A stretch of DNA of 64,000 bases from Pseudomonadota bacterium (GCA_003353845.1 PIVT01000005.1:1-64000), one strand, 5' to 3'; positions 44,024 through 53,197 are shown, counted from the stretch's first letter. Numbers and translations: made by a program. The notes: generated by a model from the sequence alone, not told the origin.

Positions 44024-44752
44024 ATGTTGTTGGCAGAACAGGTGCAAAATGAACAGATGACGACGGTAAAAGCGCAACAATTTTTCAGCAAGCGCGCGAA
44101 AATCTATGATCTTGTTTTTTGGATAGCACGGCCTGTTACTCGGTCCTTTCTTGATGGTCGGGATGTCTTGGCTTCCAATATAAAAGTGCTCGACGCGGGC
44201 ACGGGGACGGGGCTTTTGACTCGCATCCTCTATTCCCTGGCGCGGGAGAAAGGGCTTGCAAGCATTGTCTTCCATGCCTTTGATCTCACTCCGGCCATGT
44301 TGAATAAATTTTCGAGTTGGATTCGTAAGCAGGGAGCGGAAGATGCAATTTCAACTCAGGTTGAGAATGTGCTCCATTTGGAAAATTTACCGGAGACGTG
44401 GAACAACTACGACCTCGTTGTAACTGCTTCGATGCTTGAATATGTCCCTCCCGAATCTTTGCACAAGGCTGTTGCTGGATTGCTTGGCAGGCTGAAGCCA
44501 GGCGGCAAGATGATCTGGATGCTGTGCGCTCGCACCCCTGTGATGAAGTTTTTTGTGGGTTGGATGTGGCAGTCCAACTTATATACGAAATCCGAACTCG
44601 ATGTTGTTCTCGCCAAGGCAGGGGTGACAGATGTTGAGTATCTGGTCTCTCCGCCCCTCAATGAAAATAAGTTCGGTGAGGGCCATATGCTGCTGGTGGA
44701 GATTACCCGGCCTATGGAATCGGTGGACGAAGAAGCCCGTTCTCTCAATTGA
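44024..44752 (+). CDS. class I SAM-dependent methyltransferase, copy 1
   Basis: 242 residues. After an N-terminal helical lid (KAQQFFSKRAKIYDL) comes the SAM motif VLDAGTGTGLLTRI (about 50-63), an acidic post-II residue in FHAFDLTPAML, and the motif IV/post region YDLVVTASMLEYVPPE. These are typical of ubiquinone/menaquinone-like small-molecule methyltransferases; the acceptor is unknown. ATG 44024 has the strong site GGAGGGAGGGAGTAGGT. It is 28 bp ahead of a clear paralogue. The promoter at 43926 precedes it by about 70 bp. Confidence 0.85.
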   Translation: MLLAEQVQNEQMTTVKAQQFFSKRAKIYDLVFWIARPVTRSFLDGRDVLASNIKVLDAGTGTGLLTRILYSLAREKGLASIVFHAFDLTPAMLNKFSSWIRKQGAEDAISTQVENVLHLENLPETWNNYDLVVTASMLEYVPPESLHKAVAGLLGRLKPGGKMIWMLCARTPVMKFFVGWMWQSNLYTKSELDVVLAKAGVTDVEYLVSPPLNENKFGEGHMLLVEITRPMESVDEEARSLN

Positions 44753-44780
44753 ACATGTGAACATGCAGCTTGGAGAAAGA

Positions 44781-45521
44781 ATGTCGGAACTATGCGTGCA
44801 GGGTGAAGAAGTGACGGCCAGGAAGACGCAGGCGTTTTACAGTAAATGCGCGCCGTTCTATCATCCTCTTGTTGTCGAGCTGTTTGGATATGAGCGTGTG
44901 ATGCGAGCCCTTTTACTTGATCGAAATGTCCTGACGTCCAACATGAAGGTGCTGGATGCTGGAACCGGTACAGGGCTTATGACCCGAACCCTGTATTCCA
45001 TTGCAAACGAAAAGGGGCTCTCGAGTATTACCTATCATGCCTTTGATTTTACCCAAGCCATGCTGGACGTACTTCGTAGTTGGATTCGCTTGCAAGGGGC
45101 GGAGGGCAGTATTTCGACCCGGATACAGAACGTTCTCCATCTTGAAACCCTGCCAAACCCATGGGATGACTACGATCTCATCGTGAGTTCTGGGATGCTT
45201 GAATATGTCCCACCCGAATCCCTGCCTGAGGCTATCGCTGGTTTGTGGGATCATCTAAAGCCAGGGGGCAGGATGATCTTGTCTTTCACGGGTCGCACGC
45301 GCTTGATGCGATTCTTTGTGGGCGGGTTGTGGCGCTCCAATCTCTATGATGAGTCTGAACTCGAAGCCATTCTTGCCAAGGCCGAGGTGAAGAATTTTGA
45401 GTTTTTGGCCTTTCCGAGCCCTCATCAAAAAACGGATGGCCATCTGGTGGTTGTAGAAATTACCCGGCCCAAGGTAGAAGCATCGAAGAATTCACCCGCT
45501 TATGGCCCAGCGTCATTGTGA
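44781..45521 (+). CDS. class I SAM-dependent methyltransferase, copy 2
   Basis: 246 residues, paralogous to the gene upstream throughout: KTQAFYSKCAPFYHP lid, VLDAGTGTGLMTRT SAM motif, YHAFDFTQAMLD and YDLIVSSGMLEYVPPESL. The copies differ mainly in the acceptor-side helices (LCARTPVMKFFVGWMWQSN compared with SFTGRTRLMRFFVGGLWRSN), so they may have distinct substrates or work as a heterodimer. ATG 44781 is preceded by TTGGAGAAAGA and lies 28 bp after copy 1. A hairpin terminator at 45545 ends the operon. Confidence 0.85.
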   Translation: MSELCVQGEEVTARKTQAFYSKCAPFYHPLVVELFGYERVMRALLLDRNVLTSNMKVLDAGTGTGLMTRTLYSIANEKGLSSITYHAFDFTQAMLDVLRSWIRLQGAEGSISTRIQNVLHLETLPNPWDDYDLIVSSGMLEYVPPESLPEAIAGLWDHLKPGGRMILSFTGRTRLMRFFVGGLWRSNLYDESELEAILAKAEVKNFEFLAFPSPHQKTDGHLVVVEITRPKVEASKNSPAYGPASL

Positions 45522-45544
45522 TGATCCGATACTTTCAAAACGAG

Positions 45545-45578
45545 TGCCGGCAGCGAATTGAATCGCTGCCGGCATTTT
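45545..45578. terminator. rho-independent terminator after the methyltransferase pair
   Basis: A 12-bp perfect stem (TGCCGGCAGCGA / TCGCTGCCGGCA) with a six-base loop is followed by TTTT. It lies between the methyltransferase operon and the convergent membrane-protein gene. Confidence 0.88.
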
Positions 45579-45610
45579 CCACAGCCAAGTATGTGGAGAA
45601 AGGTTAATGC

Positions 45611-45958
45611 TTAAATGGTGACCTTTTCGGCGTCAGCTTTCTGCTCTTGTTCAGAAGCAGCGCTCATCACTGCAAACAAGCCATAGGCGCCTGTCGCCAA
45701 GATCGCACCACCCAGTACAAAGACGCCACCGATGGCCAGTACACCGGAAACGACGCCGAGTAACACGGTTGCCTGCGCAAAGATATTTTCGTGGATGGGT
45801 GTGCCAAAGATCGCGCTACCCAAGATCACACCTGCATAACCGCCATAAAGTAGGGAGGGGAGAAGTCCTACAACGAGGAAAGTCACCAAGCCGACCATGC
45901 CACCGATGAAAGTAATTGGGTTTGCGCCTGCTCGTCGTTCGACATTATTTTTTTCCAT
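45611..45958 (-). CDS. small membrane protein with two or three helices
   Basis: 115 residues. Hydrophobic segments at about 14-32 (FIGGMVGLVTFLVVGLLPSL), 38-52 and 62-95 (TVLLGVVSGVLAIGGVFVLGGAILATGAYG) leave a short polar C-terminus (ASEQEQKADAEKVTI). Glycine-rich helices suggest tight packing or oligomers. I recognise no family. ATG 45958 is chosen because AGGAG lies six bases before it; ATG 45964 is nearer than is usual. It is convergent with the methyltransferases. Confidence 0.65.
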   Translation of the reverse strand: MEKNNVERRAGANPITFIGGMVGLVTFLVVGLLPSLLYGGYAGVILGSAIFGTPIHENIFAQATVLLGVVSGVLAIGGVFVLGGAILATGAYGLFAVMSAASEQEQKADAEKVTI

Positions 45959-46461
45959 GACCATCTCCTACTTGTTGCTGCTTTGAGATTCCAAAATGTT
46001 TATCGTTACCATGCCCATTCTTATTGCTTAAATCGTGCCAACTCGTAAGTGCTTGATATTTATGAGTATGGCAGTTTCACTAGATGTAGCGGTTTGGCAT
46101 CACGCATTGAGTGCCGACGGCAGGTATCACACTATCCCTATTAAAAACAGTCACTTAACTGATTGATGCCCAATCGCAACAGGAGTGATGCGACTTTGAG
46201 ACAATTTGATTTCAAGGCTGTATTTCCTCTTGGCTACCCCTGTTTGGGCGCTCTGGCCCTGAAGAAATCTGCAAAATACACAGAAGAGTGTAGGCAAGTA
46301 CCCACCAGTCACCCTTTTCCTTGGTGAAGAAATCGGCTTACGAAATTTTTTCTAAGCGGAAGATCTCCTCGAGCGGATTCACCGTGTTTGGACTTGGATG
46401 GCAAGGGCGACGGACCGCTTTTACTGCCTGTGCGTGGGTACAACTCACAAAACCCTGATGT
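45959..46461. other. 503-bp gap before a phnA remnant
   Basis: The left part must contain the promoter of the divergent membrane-protein gene. From about 46375 one frame reads [15 protein letters not shown], close to the spacing of the PhnA zinc-ribbon but out of frame with the downstream remnant. No other gene, RNA or clear repeat seen. Confidence 0.35.
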
Positions 46462-46698
46462 TTGTTATCGTTTTGGCTTGGCGCAATCGTCTTTAGAGAT
46501 TCCAACGGAAGTGTGCTGAACGATGGTGACAGCGTCACCGTGATCAGAGATGTCAAAGTCAAGGGCACCTCCTCCGTCATCAAGGTTGGCACCAAGGTGA
46601 AGAATATCCGACTCGTAGACGGTGATCACGATATCGACTGCAAGGTGGATGGCATCGGTGCCATCATGTTGAAATCCAAGTTAGTTCGAAAGATTTAG
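46462..46698 (+). pseudogene. phnA: phnA (yjdM) remnant: C-terminal PhnA domain without intact zinc ribbon
   Basis: Residues from about 12 onward match the PhnA protein C-terminal domain closely: [51 protein letters not shown] full PhnA is about 110 residues and starts with a Cys-rich zinc ribbon; here the N-terminus is [10 protein letters not shown], and a better candidate ribbon lies upstream in another frame. No ATG or ribosome site is seen; the frame opens with TTG. I take it as a frameshifted gene whose C-domain has not yet decayed, or a shortened domain gene. Confidence 0.7.
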
Positions 46699-46753
46699 TC
46701 GGGGACGGGTCGTCTCTCCCTGCACGATCGACACGATCGAATGGAAGAGCCCA

Positions 46754-49138
46754 TTGCTTAGGAATCATAAAAAAACACTCACATCCTTTGTGCTTTCGAT
46801 CCTCTTGATCTTCGGTAGTGCCTGTTCGAAGACACCGGACTCCTGGTGGTACCCCTTTGTCAGCAATTTCTTTGCTGGTTACTACAGCACCGGCCCTTTG
46901 GCTATGACCAGCAACACGCGTGAAGACAATCCCATCTGGGAGGAGATGGCGGCCTTCAACAAGATGCAGGCCCGGCTCACCTATGCCATGAGCCGCGGCG
47001 AACCCCGCAGCCAAATTGCCTGGCTCTTTCCACAGGCCGAGTGGGTCGATGCCCCTGCGATGCGTGTGAGGAACTTCACGCCCAACGAAGATGAATCTGA
47101 CGTGAGCCGAGCCCTGCGTGAAGCGGGCTTCAGCTATGACCGCATCAGCCGTAGCGATTTAGAATCGGCGCAGGTGCGCGGAGAAAACGTTGTCATAGGC
47201 AAAGCGGAATACGATGCCATCTTGATTACAGATCTGCGCAAGGCGGATCCCCGATTGCTGGAGAATGCCGCAGTGCTAGCCGCGCGAGGCATCCCCCTCT
47301 TACTTCTGGGCGATGAACCGACACGCGCCACGGGTTGGGCCAACCACCTGCAACGCGATGCGGCTGTCGAAGAAGCCAATGCGAGCTTGAGGCGCACGGC
47401 CGTGCAGTTGGAGACAGCCCAGGAGATTGCTGCGGCTTTGGAGACCTCAGGCCTGAATTCCGCACTGGCAACCTCAAACAGCAGTTCTTTCCCTTTTCGC
47501 ATTCTTCAGCGCTCGATTCAAGGCGGTGAACTCCTGCTGCTTTTCAACGACAGCCAAAAAGACATCACACAGAAAGTACAGATTCATCTGCGCCATGAAT
47601 CCGTCCAGTTGCTCGACCCCGAAACGGGTGAAGCAAGAGTGCTAGTCTCGCGGGAGGGTGAAGTCGAGGTTCCGGTTCCAGCACGCAGGATTCGAATCTT
47701 GCACCTTTCCGATCCCTTGCATGAGAGAAAGAAGAGGAATGAGGCGAAAGAGTCACGCTGGGAATCGGAAAAATGGCAAAACCCGCCAAGGGCACTGCAT
47801 CCCTTCATACGTTGGTGGTGGCCGGGTGACGACGTCGACCCCGATGAACTACGAGCAGAGTTAGCCAGCCTGCATAAAGCGGGTTATGGAGGCGTCGAGA
47901 TTCAAACGCTCACCATTGGGTTCCCTTTCGAGCATCTCGAGGCGCGAGAAGAGCAGATTTATGGCGTGGGCACTCCTTCGTTCTTTGGTCACCTGAAAAC
48001 AGCCTTCGACGAGGCGGAGAAGTTGGGGCTGACCGTGGACCTCACCCTGGGAAGTGGTTGGTCCAGCGGTGGCCCCTTTATCGATGGGTATCCTGAGCAG
48101 CAGCTGATTCAATCTTTCGTCGATGTCTCGGGCCCGGCATCCCTCGACATTGAATTGCCCGAGGCCAAAGAACCCGGCTACGTGAGGCCCTCCAATTGGG
48201 TGATCAAGGGCACCATCGGAGCATTCGATAGCAACGCACGCCTTCACGCAGTGGTGGCCGCGAGAATCGAACCCCGTAGCAGTCCAGAAACACTGACAGA
48301 ACTCGTCGACATTACACAGCGCGTCATCCAGGGGAAGATCAAATGGGAGGTCCCGCCCGGAAAGCACCGCATCTTTGCTATTTATCAAAATGGTACGTCA
48401 CACAATGTTGTGGCTTCGGCTTACCCGACAGCGCTCGATGCTTCTCCTGCCCTGGATCACTTGAATAGGGCAGGGGTTCAGGAATATATCGATGAGTTGG
48501 GTGAGCCCTGGCTCGCCGCCATTGCACCCTACAAGCCCCATGCCTTTTTCGTGGACAGCTTCGAACTCATTGGTGAGCTTCCCTGGTCCACTCCCTTCCA
48601 TCAAGCCTTCGTCGATCTGCACGGCTACGACCCTACGCCCTATCTCCCCCTGTTCTTCAAAGCCCGCGGTGAGTCGAAATATGTAAACGTCATCATCTCG
48701 GCGAAGCCTGCTTATCGCTCCGTGGATGACATGGCTGAGCGAGTCCGAGAAGATTATGAGCTGGTTCGAGAGCAGCTTTTTGCCGATGAGTTCCTGGCCC
48801 ATTTGAAAGCGTGGACCGAGAAAAAGGGTGTCAAGCTGCGGCTTCAAGCCCATGGGGGCTATGGAGACTACCTGGACAGCTACAAGATCGCCGATATCCC
48901 GGAGTCGGAGGCACTATTTGGCGGTGGTACCTATGAGTTCTTGAAGCTCGCCTCTTCAGCCGCACATATTGCGGGGCGACGCATGGTTACGTCGGAGTCC
49001 TTCATCAATCTAACCCTTGATCACGACGCACTCGAATTGGAGAGTTACTACCTTTTGGCCGGAAACGCTTTTGCCGCGGGCATCAACCGCACGATCTGCC
49101 ATGGTTATGCCTACCACTACCCGTTGTATTCCGAATAA
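46754..49138 (+). CDS. GH106-like glycoside hydrolase lipoprotein with permuted domain order
   Basis: 794 residues. Lipobox GSAC follows the signal peptide. Residues 350-794 look like the first, catalytic-barrel half of GH106 alpha-L-rhamnosidase relatives: FIRWWWPGDDVDPDELRAEL, GYGGVEIQTL, LTLGSGWSSGGPFI, VDSFELIG and TSESF, ending in RTICHGYAYHYPLYSE. Residues 30-330 look like what normally follows that point: SNTREDNPIWEEMAAFNKMQ, then a helix-rich part and a beta-sandwich end (LLDPETGEARVLV). So the order appears swapped. The TTG start has GGAAGAG upstream. Role: probably cleaves rhamnose or similar from polysaccharide outside the cell. Confidence 0.7.
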   Translation: MLRNHKKTLTSFVLSILLIFGSACSKTPDSWWYPFVSNFFAGYYSTGPLAMTSNTREDNPIWEEMAAFNKMQARLTYAMSRGEPRSQIAWLFPQAEWVDAPAMRVRNFTPNEDESDVSRALREAGFSYDRISRSDLESAQVRGENVVIGKAEYDAILITDLRKADPRLLENAAVLAARGIPLLLLGDEPTRATGWANHLQRDAAVEEANASLRRTAVQLETAQEIAAALETSGLNSALATSNSSSFPFRILQRSIQGGELLLLFNDSQKDITQKVQIHLRHESVQLLDPETGEARVLVSREGEVEVPVPARRIRILHLSDPLHERKKRNEAKESRWESEKWQNPPRALHPFIRWWWPGDDVDPDELRAELASLHKAGYGGVEIQTLTIGFPFEHLEAREEQIYGVGTPSFFGHLKTAFDEAEKLGLTVDLTLGSGWSSGGPFIDGYPEQQLIQSFVDVSGPASLDIELPEAKEPGYVRPSNWVIKGTIGAFDSNARLHAVVAARIEPRSSPETLTELVDITQRVIQGKIKWEVPPGKHRIFAIYQNGTSHNVVASAYPTALDASPALDHLNRAGVQEYIDELGEPWLAAIAPYKPHAFFVDSFELIGELPWSTPFHQAFVDLHGYDPTPYLPLFFKARGESKYVNVIISAKPAYRSVDDMAERVREDYELVREQLFADEFLAHLKAWTEKKGVKLRLQAHGGYGDYLDSYKIADIPESEALFGGGTYEFLKLASSAAHIAGRRMVTSESFINLTLDHDALELESYYLLAGNAFAAGINRTICHGYAYHYPLYSE

Positions 49139-49282
49139 AGAGTGTCGTGAGGCGAACGTCGCGAATAATTTCACAGGCCTCGGTTTTGTCTAGAAAAATA
49201 TCCCTATTCTGTGTAGGTTGTTGAAAAATGAGATTGGAATGCCAGCTCATTTCATCAAGCGACAAACAGGGAGATTGATGAC

Positions 49283-50014
49283 GTGTTAAGATTTCTGGTG
49301 CTACTCTACGGAATCGTTAGCTACCTGATGTTTCTCGCAACCTTCATGTACTGGTTGGGTTTCCTCAGCAATATGTTTGTGCCCAAGGGCATCGATTCAG
49401 AGCCAACGGCGCCATTGCCCCTGGCTTTGGCCATTAACTTGTTACTGATCCTGATCTTCGGGCTGCAACATTCCACCATGGCCCGGCCTGTCTTCAAGGC
49501 GAAGTGGATGCGCTATGTCCCCCGACACATTGAGCGCAGTACCTATGTGCTGATTTCAAACCTTTGTATGTTGGCCATCTTTTATTTCTGGCAACCCGTC
49601 GGTGGAACGATCTGGCAAGTAGAGAACCAAACGGGTCAGTTGGTGCTGCAAGGTTTGTTCTTGGCGGGCGCCGGGCTCACGGTGTTTTCCACCTTTCTGA
49701 TCAATCATTTTGACCTGTTGGGATTACGGCAAGTATGGCTCTATTTCCGTGGCGAAAGGTACACTGCGCTGAAGTTCGGTGTTCCCGGGGTGTATAAGTA
49801 CGTGCGACACCCCTTGTATGTGGGTTGGTTCATGACCCTGTGGATTACTCCCCATATGACCGCCGCACATTTGTTTTTTGCCGTGGCGTTTACGACTTAC
49901 GTGCTTATCGCCATTCGCTTTGAGGAACGCGATTTGGTGGCACACTTCGGGCCAGTTTATGCCGATTACCGCGACAGTGTGCCCATGTTGATTCCCAAGG
50001 TTAGAAAAACCTAA
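49283..50014 (+). CDS. mddA: methanethiol S-methyltransferase (MddA)-like membrane protein, isoprenylcysteine-methyltransferase superfamily
   Basis: 243 residues with about six helices. The N-terminus (YGIVSYLMFLATFMYWLGFL, then VPKGIDSEP) matches MddA wording. The C-terminal SAM-binding region has the ICMT signature: KYVRHPLYVGW, then RFEERDLVAHFGPVYADYR. MddA makes dimethyl sulfide from methanethiol; related NnrU/ICMT proteins methylate other thiols, so the exact role needs care. The GTG start follows CAGGGAGATTGATGAC. It stands alone, 144 bp after the GH106-like gene. Confidence 0.8.
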   Translation: MLRFLVLLYGIVSYLMFLATFMYWLGFLSNMFVPKGIDSEPTAPLPLALAINLLLILIFGLQHSTMARPVFKAKWMRYVPRHIERSTYVLISNLCMLAIFYFWQPVGGTIWQVENQTGQLVLQGLFLAGAGLTVFSTFLINHFDLLGLRQVWLYFRGERYTALKFGVPGVYKYVRHPLYVGWFMTLWITPHMTAAHLFFAVAFTTYVLIAIRFEERDLVAHFGPVYADYRDSVPMLIPKVRKT

Positions 50015-50172
50015 GGCCAGAAGAGAGCTGGTTCGCTCATAATTTTATGACTTCCCCCTCCCAAAAAAACGGACCCGCCGGTCTGCCCCCTGAACCCATC
50101 AGGCTGAATCGTGTCTCGTAAGTGTGGTAGCTTTGGCGAAATCACGAGGTGGCAGGATTGGGACAGGTTTCA

Positions 50173-51732
50173 ATGATGATGGTTCGGATGAAGCGGAAGA
50201 CTTTTCTTGTAGGCATTCAGGTGTTGAGCCTGCTGTGTGTGCTGTGCGTGCTGGGGGCTGCAGCGCAAGCCGCTTCTGAAGGTCCGCGCACGCTTCGCGG
50301 TGGCTGGTATCCGTGGAAACCGTACCAGTACGTCCAAACGGTTTACGACAATGAAACGCTCACCGGGTTGGATGTCGAACTGATCCGTGCGGTGCTTCAA
50401 AATGCAGGCTACCAGGCAGACTTTGATCCGGTCAGCTGGAAACAGCACCAGCAGGACGTGATGGAAGGGCAACGGGATTTTGCTGCCGGGGCCTTCCATT
50501 CCAAGGAGCGCGAGGCGTTTGCCTATCTTTCCGCGCCTTACCGCAAGGAAACCAATGTTCTCTACATGCGGAAGGACGCAAGGTACGAGTTCGAGAATGT
50601 AGAAGATATGCTCAAGCAGTTTGAGGCCGATGACTTTCGATTGGGAGTCATCGATGGCTACCTGTATGGGCCGGACAGTGTTCGCAAGTATATCACCGAT
50701 CCAAGCAACGCCAGTCGGATCGTGCCGGTTCCAAATGACTACGTCAATTTCAAGAATCTTCTGGAAGGTCGCATTGACGGGTTCTTGGTGGACCGTCTCG
50801 TAGGTGCCACCCTCGCGATGGAGCAGGGTTGGCAGAGTCGGGTCCAAGAGTTCCCGATGATCATCTATGAAGAAGATTTGTATGTGCTGTTTAGCAAGAA
50901 GACTTGCACACCGGCCCTGGTGGAGGACTTCAACAACAGTCTTGCCGAGATGAAGGAGAGCGGCCAGTACAACGAGATCCTGAGGGCGTACCTGGTCCCG
51001 ATTCTGGTCTCCATTACCACAGGGCAAAACTGGTTCCTCATCGTTGACCTGATCGGCACCGTGGCCTTTGCGATTTCCGGAATTCTTCTGGCAAGAAAGG
51101 AAGACTACGATTTGATGGGCGCCTTCGTACTGGCGGCCTTGCCTGCAGTAGGCGGAGGCGTTGTGCGTGATCTGTTAGTCGATCGCGAACCCATCGGCAT
51201 TTTGCGCACGCCTGTCTACATCCTGGTGGTCTTCGGGACGGTCGTCCTGGGGCATGCCTTGTTCAGGCTCTTCGATCGGATGAAAGAGAGCAGGGCGGGG
51301 GAAGCCGGTTCGTCCGGGAAATTCTCGTCGAGGCATTTCGAGGGAAGCATCGCAAGTAACATTTATCAGGCATCTGACGCATTGGGTCTTGCTGCCTTCA
51401 CCATCATCGGTGTCGCCGTAGCTGTGGAGTCCAAATCCACGCCTCTATGGGTCTGGGGACCGTTGCTCGCCGTATTGACGGGGGCTGGCGGAGGGATCAT
51501 TCGCGATGTCGTCCGAGGCGATACCAAGAACCCGAGTTTGAAAGGGAGCTTCTATCCCGAGATCGCTTTAATCTGGGGGGCAATCCTGGCGCTGTTTCTC
51601 GATTGGCAGACGCATCGACTCGATCTGGATGAAGTCTTTCTGGCCACGATTGTCACCTTGATCGGAGCCTTTGCGACGCGAATACTCGTCATCTTCCTCG
51701 ATGTGCGAAGCCCACTCTTTGGTAGGCGCTGA
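50173..51732 (+). CDS. solute-binding protein fused to a TRIC-type (UPF0126/YadS) membrane channel
   Basis: 519 residues. A signal peptide (LCVLGAAAQAA) precedes a periplasmic solute-binding type 3 domain, about 38-270: TGLDVELIRAVLQNAG, DVMEGQRDFAAGAF and LGVIDGYLYG are typical of amino-acid binding proteins. A seven-helix TRIC/UPF0126 module follows, about 285-515, with two repeats: LIGTVAFAISGILLA with GGGVVRDLLVDREP, and SDALGLAAFTIIGVAVA with GGGIIRDVVRGDTK. The bacterial TRIC-like YadS family is linked to glycine transport or cation flow. The fusion would deliver ligand straight to the channel. ATG 50173 is chosen from a run of Met codons (50173, 50176, 50188). Confidence 0.85.
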   Translation: MMMVRMKRKTFLVGIQVLSLLCVLCVLGAAAQAASEGPRTLRGGWYPWKPYQYVQTVYDNETLTGLDVELIRAVLQNAGYQADFDPVSWKQHQQDVMEGQRDFAAGAFHSKEREAFAYLSAPYRKETNVLYMRKDARYEFENVEDMLKQFEADDFRLGVIDGYLYGPDSVRKYITDPSNASRIVPVPNDYVNFKNLLEGRIDGFLVDRLVGATLAMEQGWQSRVQEFPMIIYEEDLYVLFSKKTCTPALVEDFNNSLAEMKESGQYNEILRAYLVPILVSITTGQNWFLIVDLIGTVAFAISGILLARKEDYDLMGAFVLAALPAVGGGVVRDLLVDREPIGILRTPVYILVVFGTVVLGHALFRLFDRMKESRAGEAGSSGKFSSRHFEGSIASNIYQASDALGLAAFTIIGVAVAVESKSTPLWVWGPLLAVLTGAGGGIIRDVVRGDTKNPSLKGSFYPEIALIWGAILALFLDWQTHRLDLDEVFLATIVTLIGAFATRILVIFLDVRSPLFGRR

Positions 51733-51818
51733 CCCTCGGAAATGAAAGCGAGTGGAAAGGTAGACACAAAGTTGCGTATAAGTGCCCGGCCCTACGAAGT
51801 CGGTTAGCTTCCTCTGCT

Positions 51819-52259
51819 ATGCCCATGGACAAACTACAGCGCCTCATCGACTGGGGCGCGCATTTCATCGACTACCGCGCAGCTTGGATGGCGGCTCTCT
51901 TCTTGGGGCTCATCGTCTGGTTGATCAACCTCTCGCACGGTCCGCTGGCTGCGCTTCCGGCCGCCCTGAAGCAGGCTTCCTACACCTTTTTTGTCGCTGG
52001 CTTTATTATGCGACTTTGTGAAACGCTCTCGGTTCGAATTTCTCGAACCTGGCTGGCGCTCTTTCTGGCGGTGCTCCTCCCCGGGACCATCGCAGTCGGT
52101 CTCACATTTCTCATGCACAGCTTGAAGGGCACTCCCGAGCCACTTTACTCGACGATTCCCACCCTCCTGCTAGCGCCGCCCAGCATGTTCGTCTGGGGAA
52201 AGAGGAGCCGCGAGCGGGAGCAGAACTCCCCCCGAGCGGCAGCGTGTTCACACCGATGA
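51819..52259 (+). CDS. small membrane protein, three to four helices
   Basis: 146 residues. Hydrophobic segments at about 22-38 (AWMAALFLGLIVWLINL), 53-65, 77-98 (TWLALFLAVLLPGTIAVGLTF) and 110-124, with a basic, Arg-rich end. No family recognised. There is no clear ribosome site; ATG 51819 and ATG 51825 are both possible. The stop overlaps the ATG of the TraB/GumN gene (ATGA), so the two are coupled. A role linked to that protein is plausible. Confidence 0.65.
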   Translation: MPMDKLQRLIDWGAHFIDYRAAWMAALFLGLIVWLINLSHGPLAALPAALKQASYTFFVAGFIMRLCETLSVRISRTWLALFLAVLLPGTIAVGLTFLMHSLKGTPEPLYSTIPTLLLAPPSMFVWGKRSREREQNSPRAAACSHR

Positions 52260-53197
52260 TGAAGATTCGATTTCAAAGAGAAGCTTGGTGGATATGGGCT
52301 GTCCTATTTATCTGTCTCACAATTGATGTCGGGTCTGCCCGTGCTTCTTCCACGCTACCCAACCAGGCGCATCCATCGACTTGGGTTGTGGAGGGCGGCT
52401 CTGGCGCGCGCTTGGTTCTTTTGGGTTCACTTCATCTCGGTCCCCCTGCCGGCTGGGAGTACCCAGAACTCATCGAAAAGAACTTTGCAAAGGCCTCGAG
52501 TCTGGTTTTCGAGGTCGATTTTAGCGATCCCCTGAATTTGCGGCCGGGCTTAAGTGACCAATACACACGTCTGCGCGAAGGCGATTCGCTGCAGAATCAT
52601 GTTTCCAAGGGTACTTATGAAAAACTCGCGAAGCATGTAGCAGATACATCTCTCGACCTGAAGACACTGGATTCATTCCAACCCTGGATGGTGGCGACCC
52701 TACTTGTGATGGAAGCTTCGGATCGAGGGGGGTATAGCGCCGCGAAGAGTGTGGATATGGATTTTACCGCTCGAGCGCAGGCGAATAAAAAGCAGATTCT
52801 CGGTTTGGAAACGGCGGAATCTCAAATGCGATTGATGGCAGCTCTCTCCCCGGAGTTTCAAGAGGCGATGCTCCTCGACATGCTGATTGACTACGAGGAA
52901 CTCGACGCTTACCTGGCGCGGATGATCACTGTCTGGCGCTCTGGAGATGACGAGGGGCTTGAGGAGATAACGTTTGAATCCCTGGAAACCATGCCTGAAC
53001 TGGCCGGTTTCTACGAGATCGTTTTCTTCAAGCGGAATCGAGAGATGACGAAGAAGCTTCACTCGCTCCTGAGCTCTTCAGATTATGCGGGGCAAACCGT
53101 TTTTGTGGTGGTAGGTGCAGGTCACATGCTAACGGATAAGGGCATTCCGGCATTGCTTAAGGGATTGGGGTATGAGGTCCGGGAGCTTTCGTTTTGA
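52256..53197 (+). CDS. TraB/GumN-family (Tiki-like) exported protein
   Basis: 313 residues with a signal peptide (cut near GSARAS). Family motifs are present in order: LVLLGSLHLG with the first His near residue 60, LVFEVDF, GLETAESQMRL, KRNREMTKKL and VVVGAGHMLTDKGIPALLKGLGY. The conserved Gly-x-x-His, Glu and Arg-Asn positions form the metal site of the TraB/GumN/Tiki superfamily, related to erythromycin esterase. Tiki proteins are metalloproteases; the bacterial role is not settled. ATG 52256 overlaps the previous stop as ATGA, showing translational coupling. Confidence 0.85.
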   Translation: MMKIRFQREAWWIWAVLFICLTIDVGSARASSTLPNQAHPSTWVVEGGSGARLVLLGSLHLGPPAGWEYPELIEKNFAKASSLVFEVDFSDPLNLRPGLSDQYTRLREGDSLQNHVSKGTYEKLAKHVADTSLDLKTLDSFQPWMVATLLVMEASDRGGYSAAKSVDMDFTARAQANKKQILGLETAESQMRLMAALSPEFQEAMLLDMLIDYEELDAYLARMITVWRSGDDEGLEEITFESLETMPELAGFYEIVFFKRNREMTKKLHSLLSSSDYAGQTVFVVVGAGHMLTDKGIPALLKGLGYEVRELSF

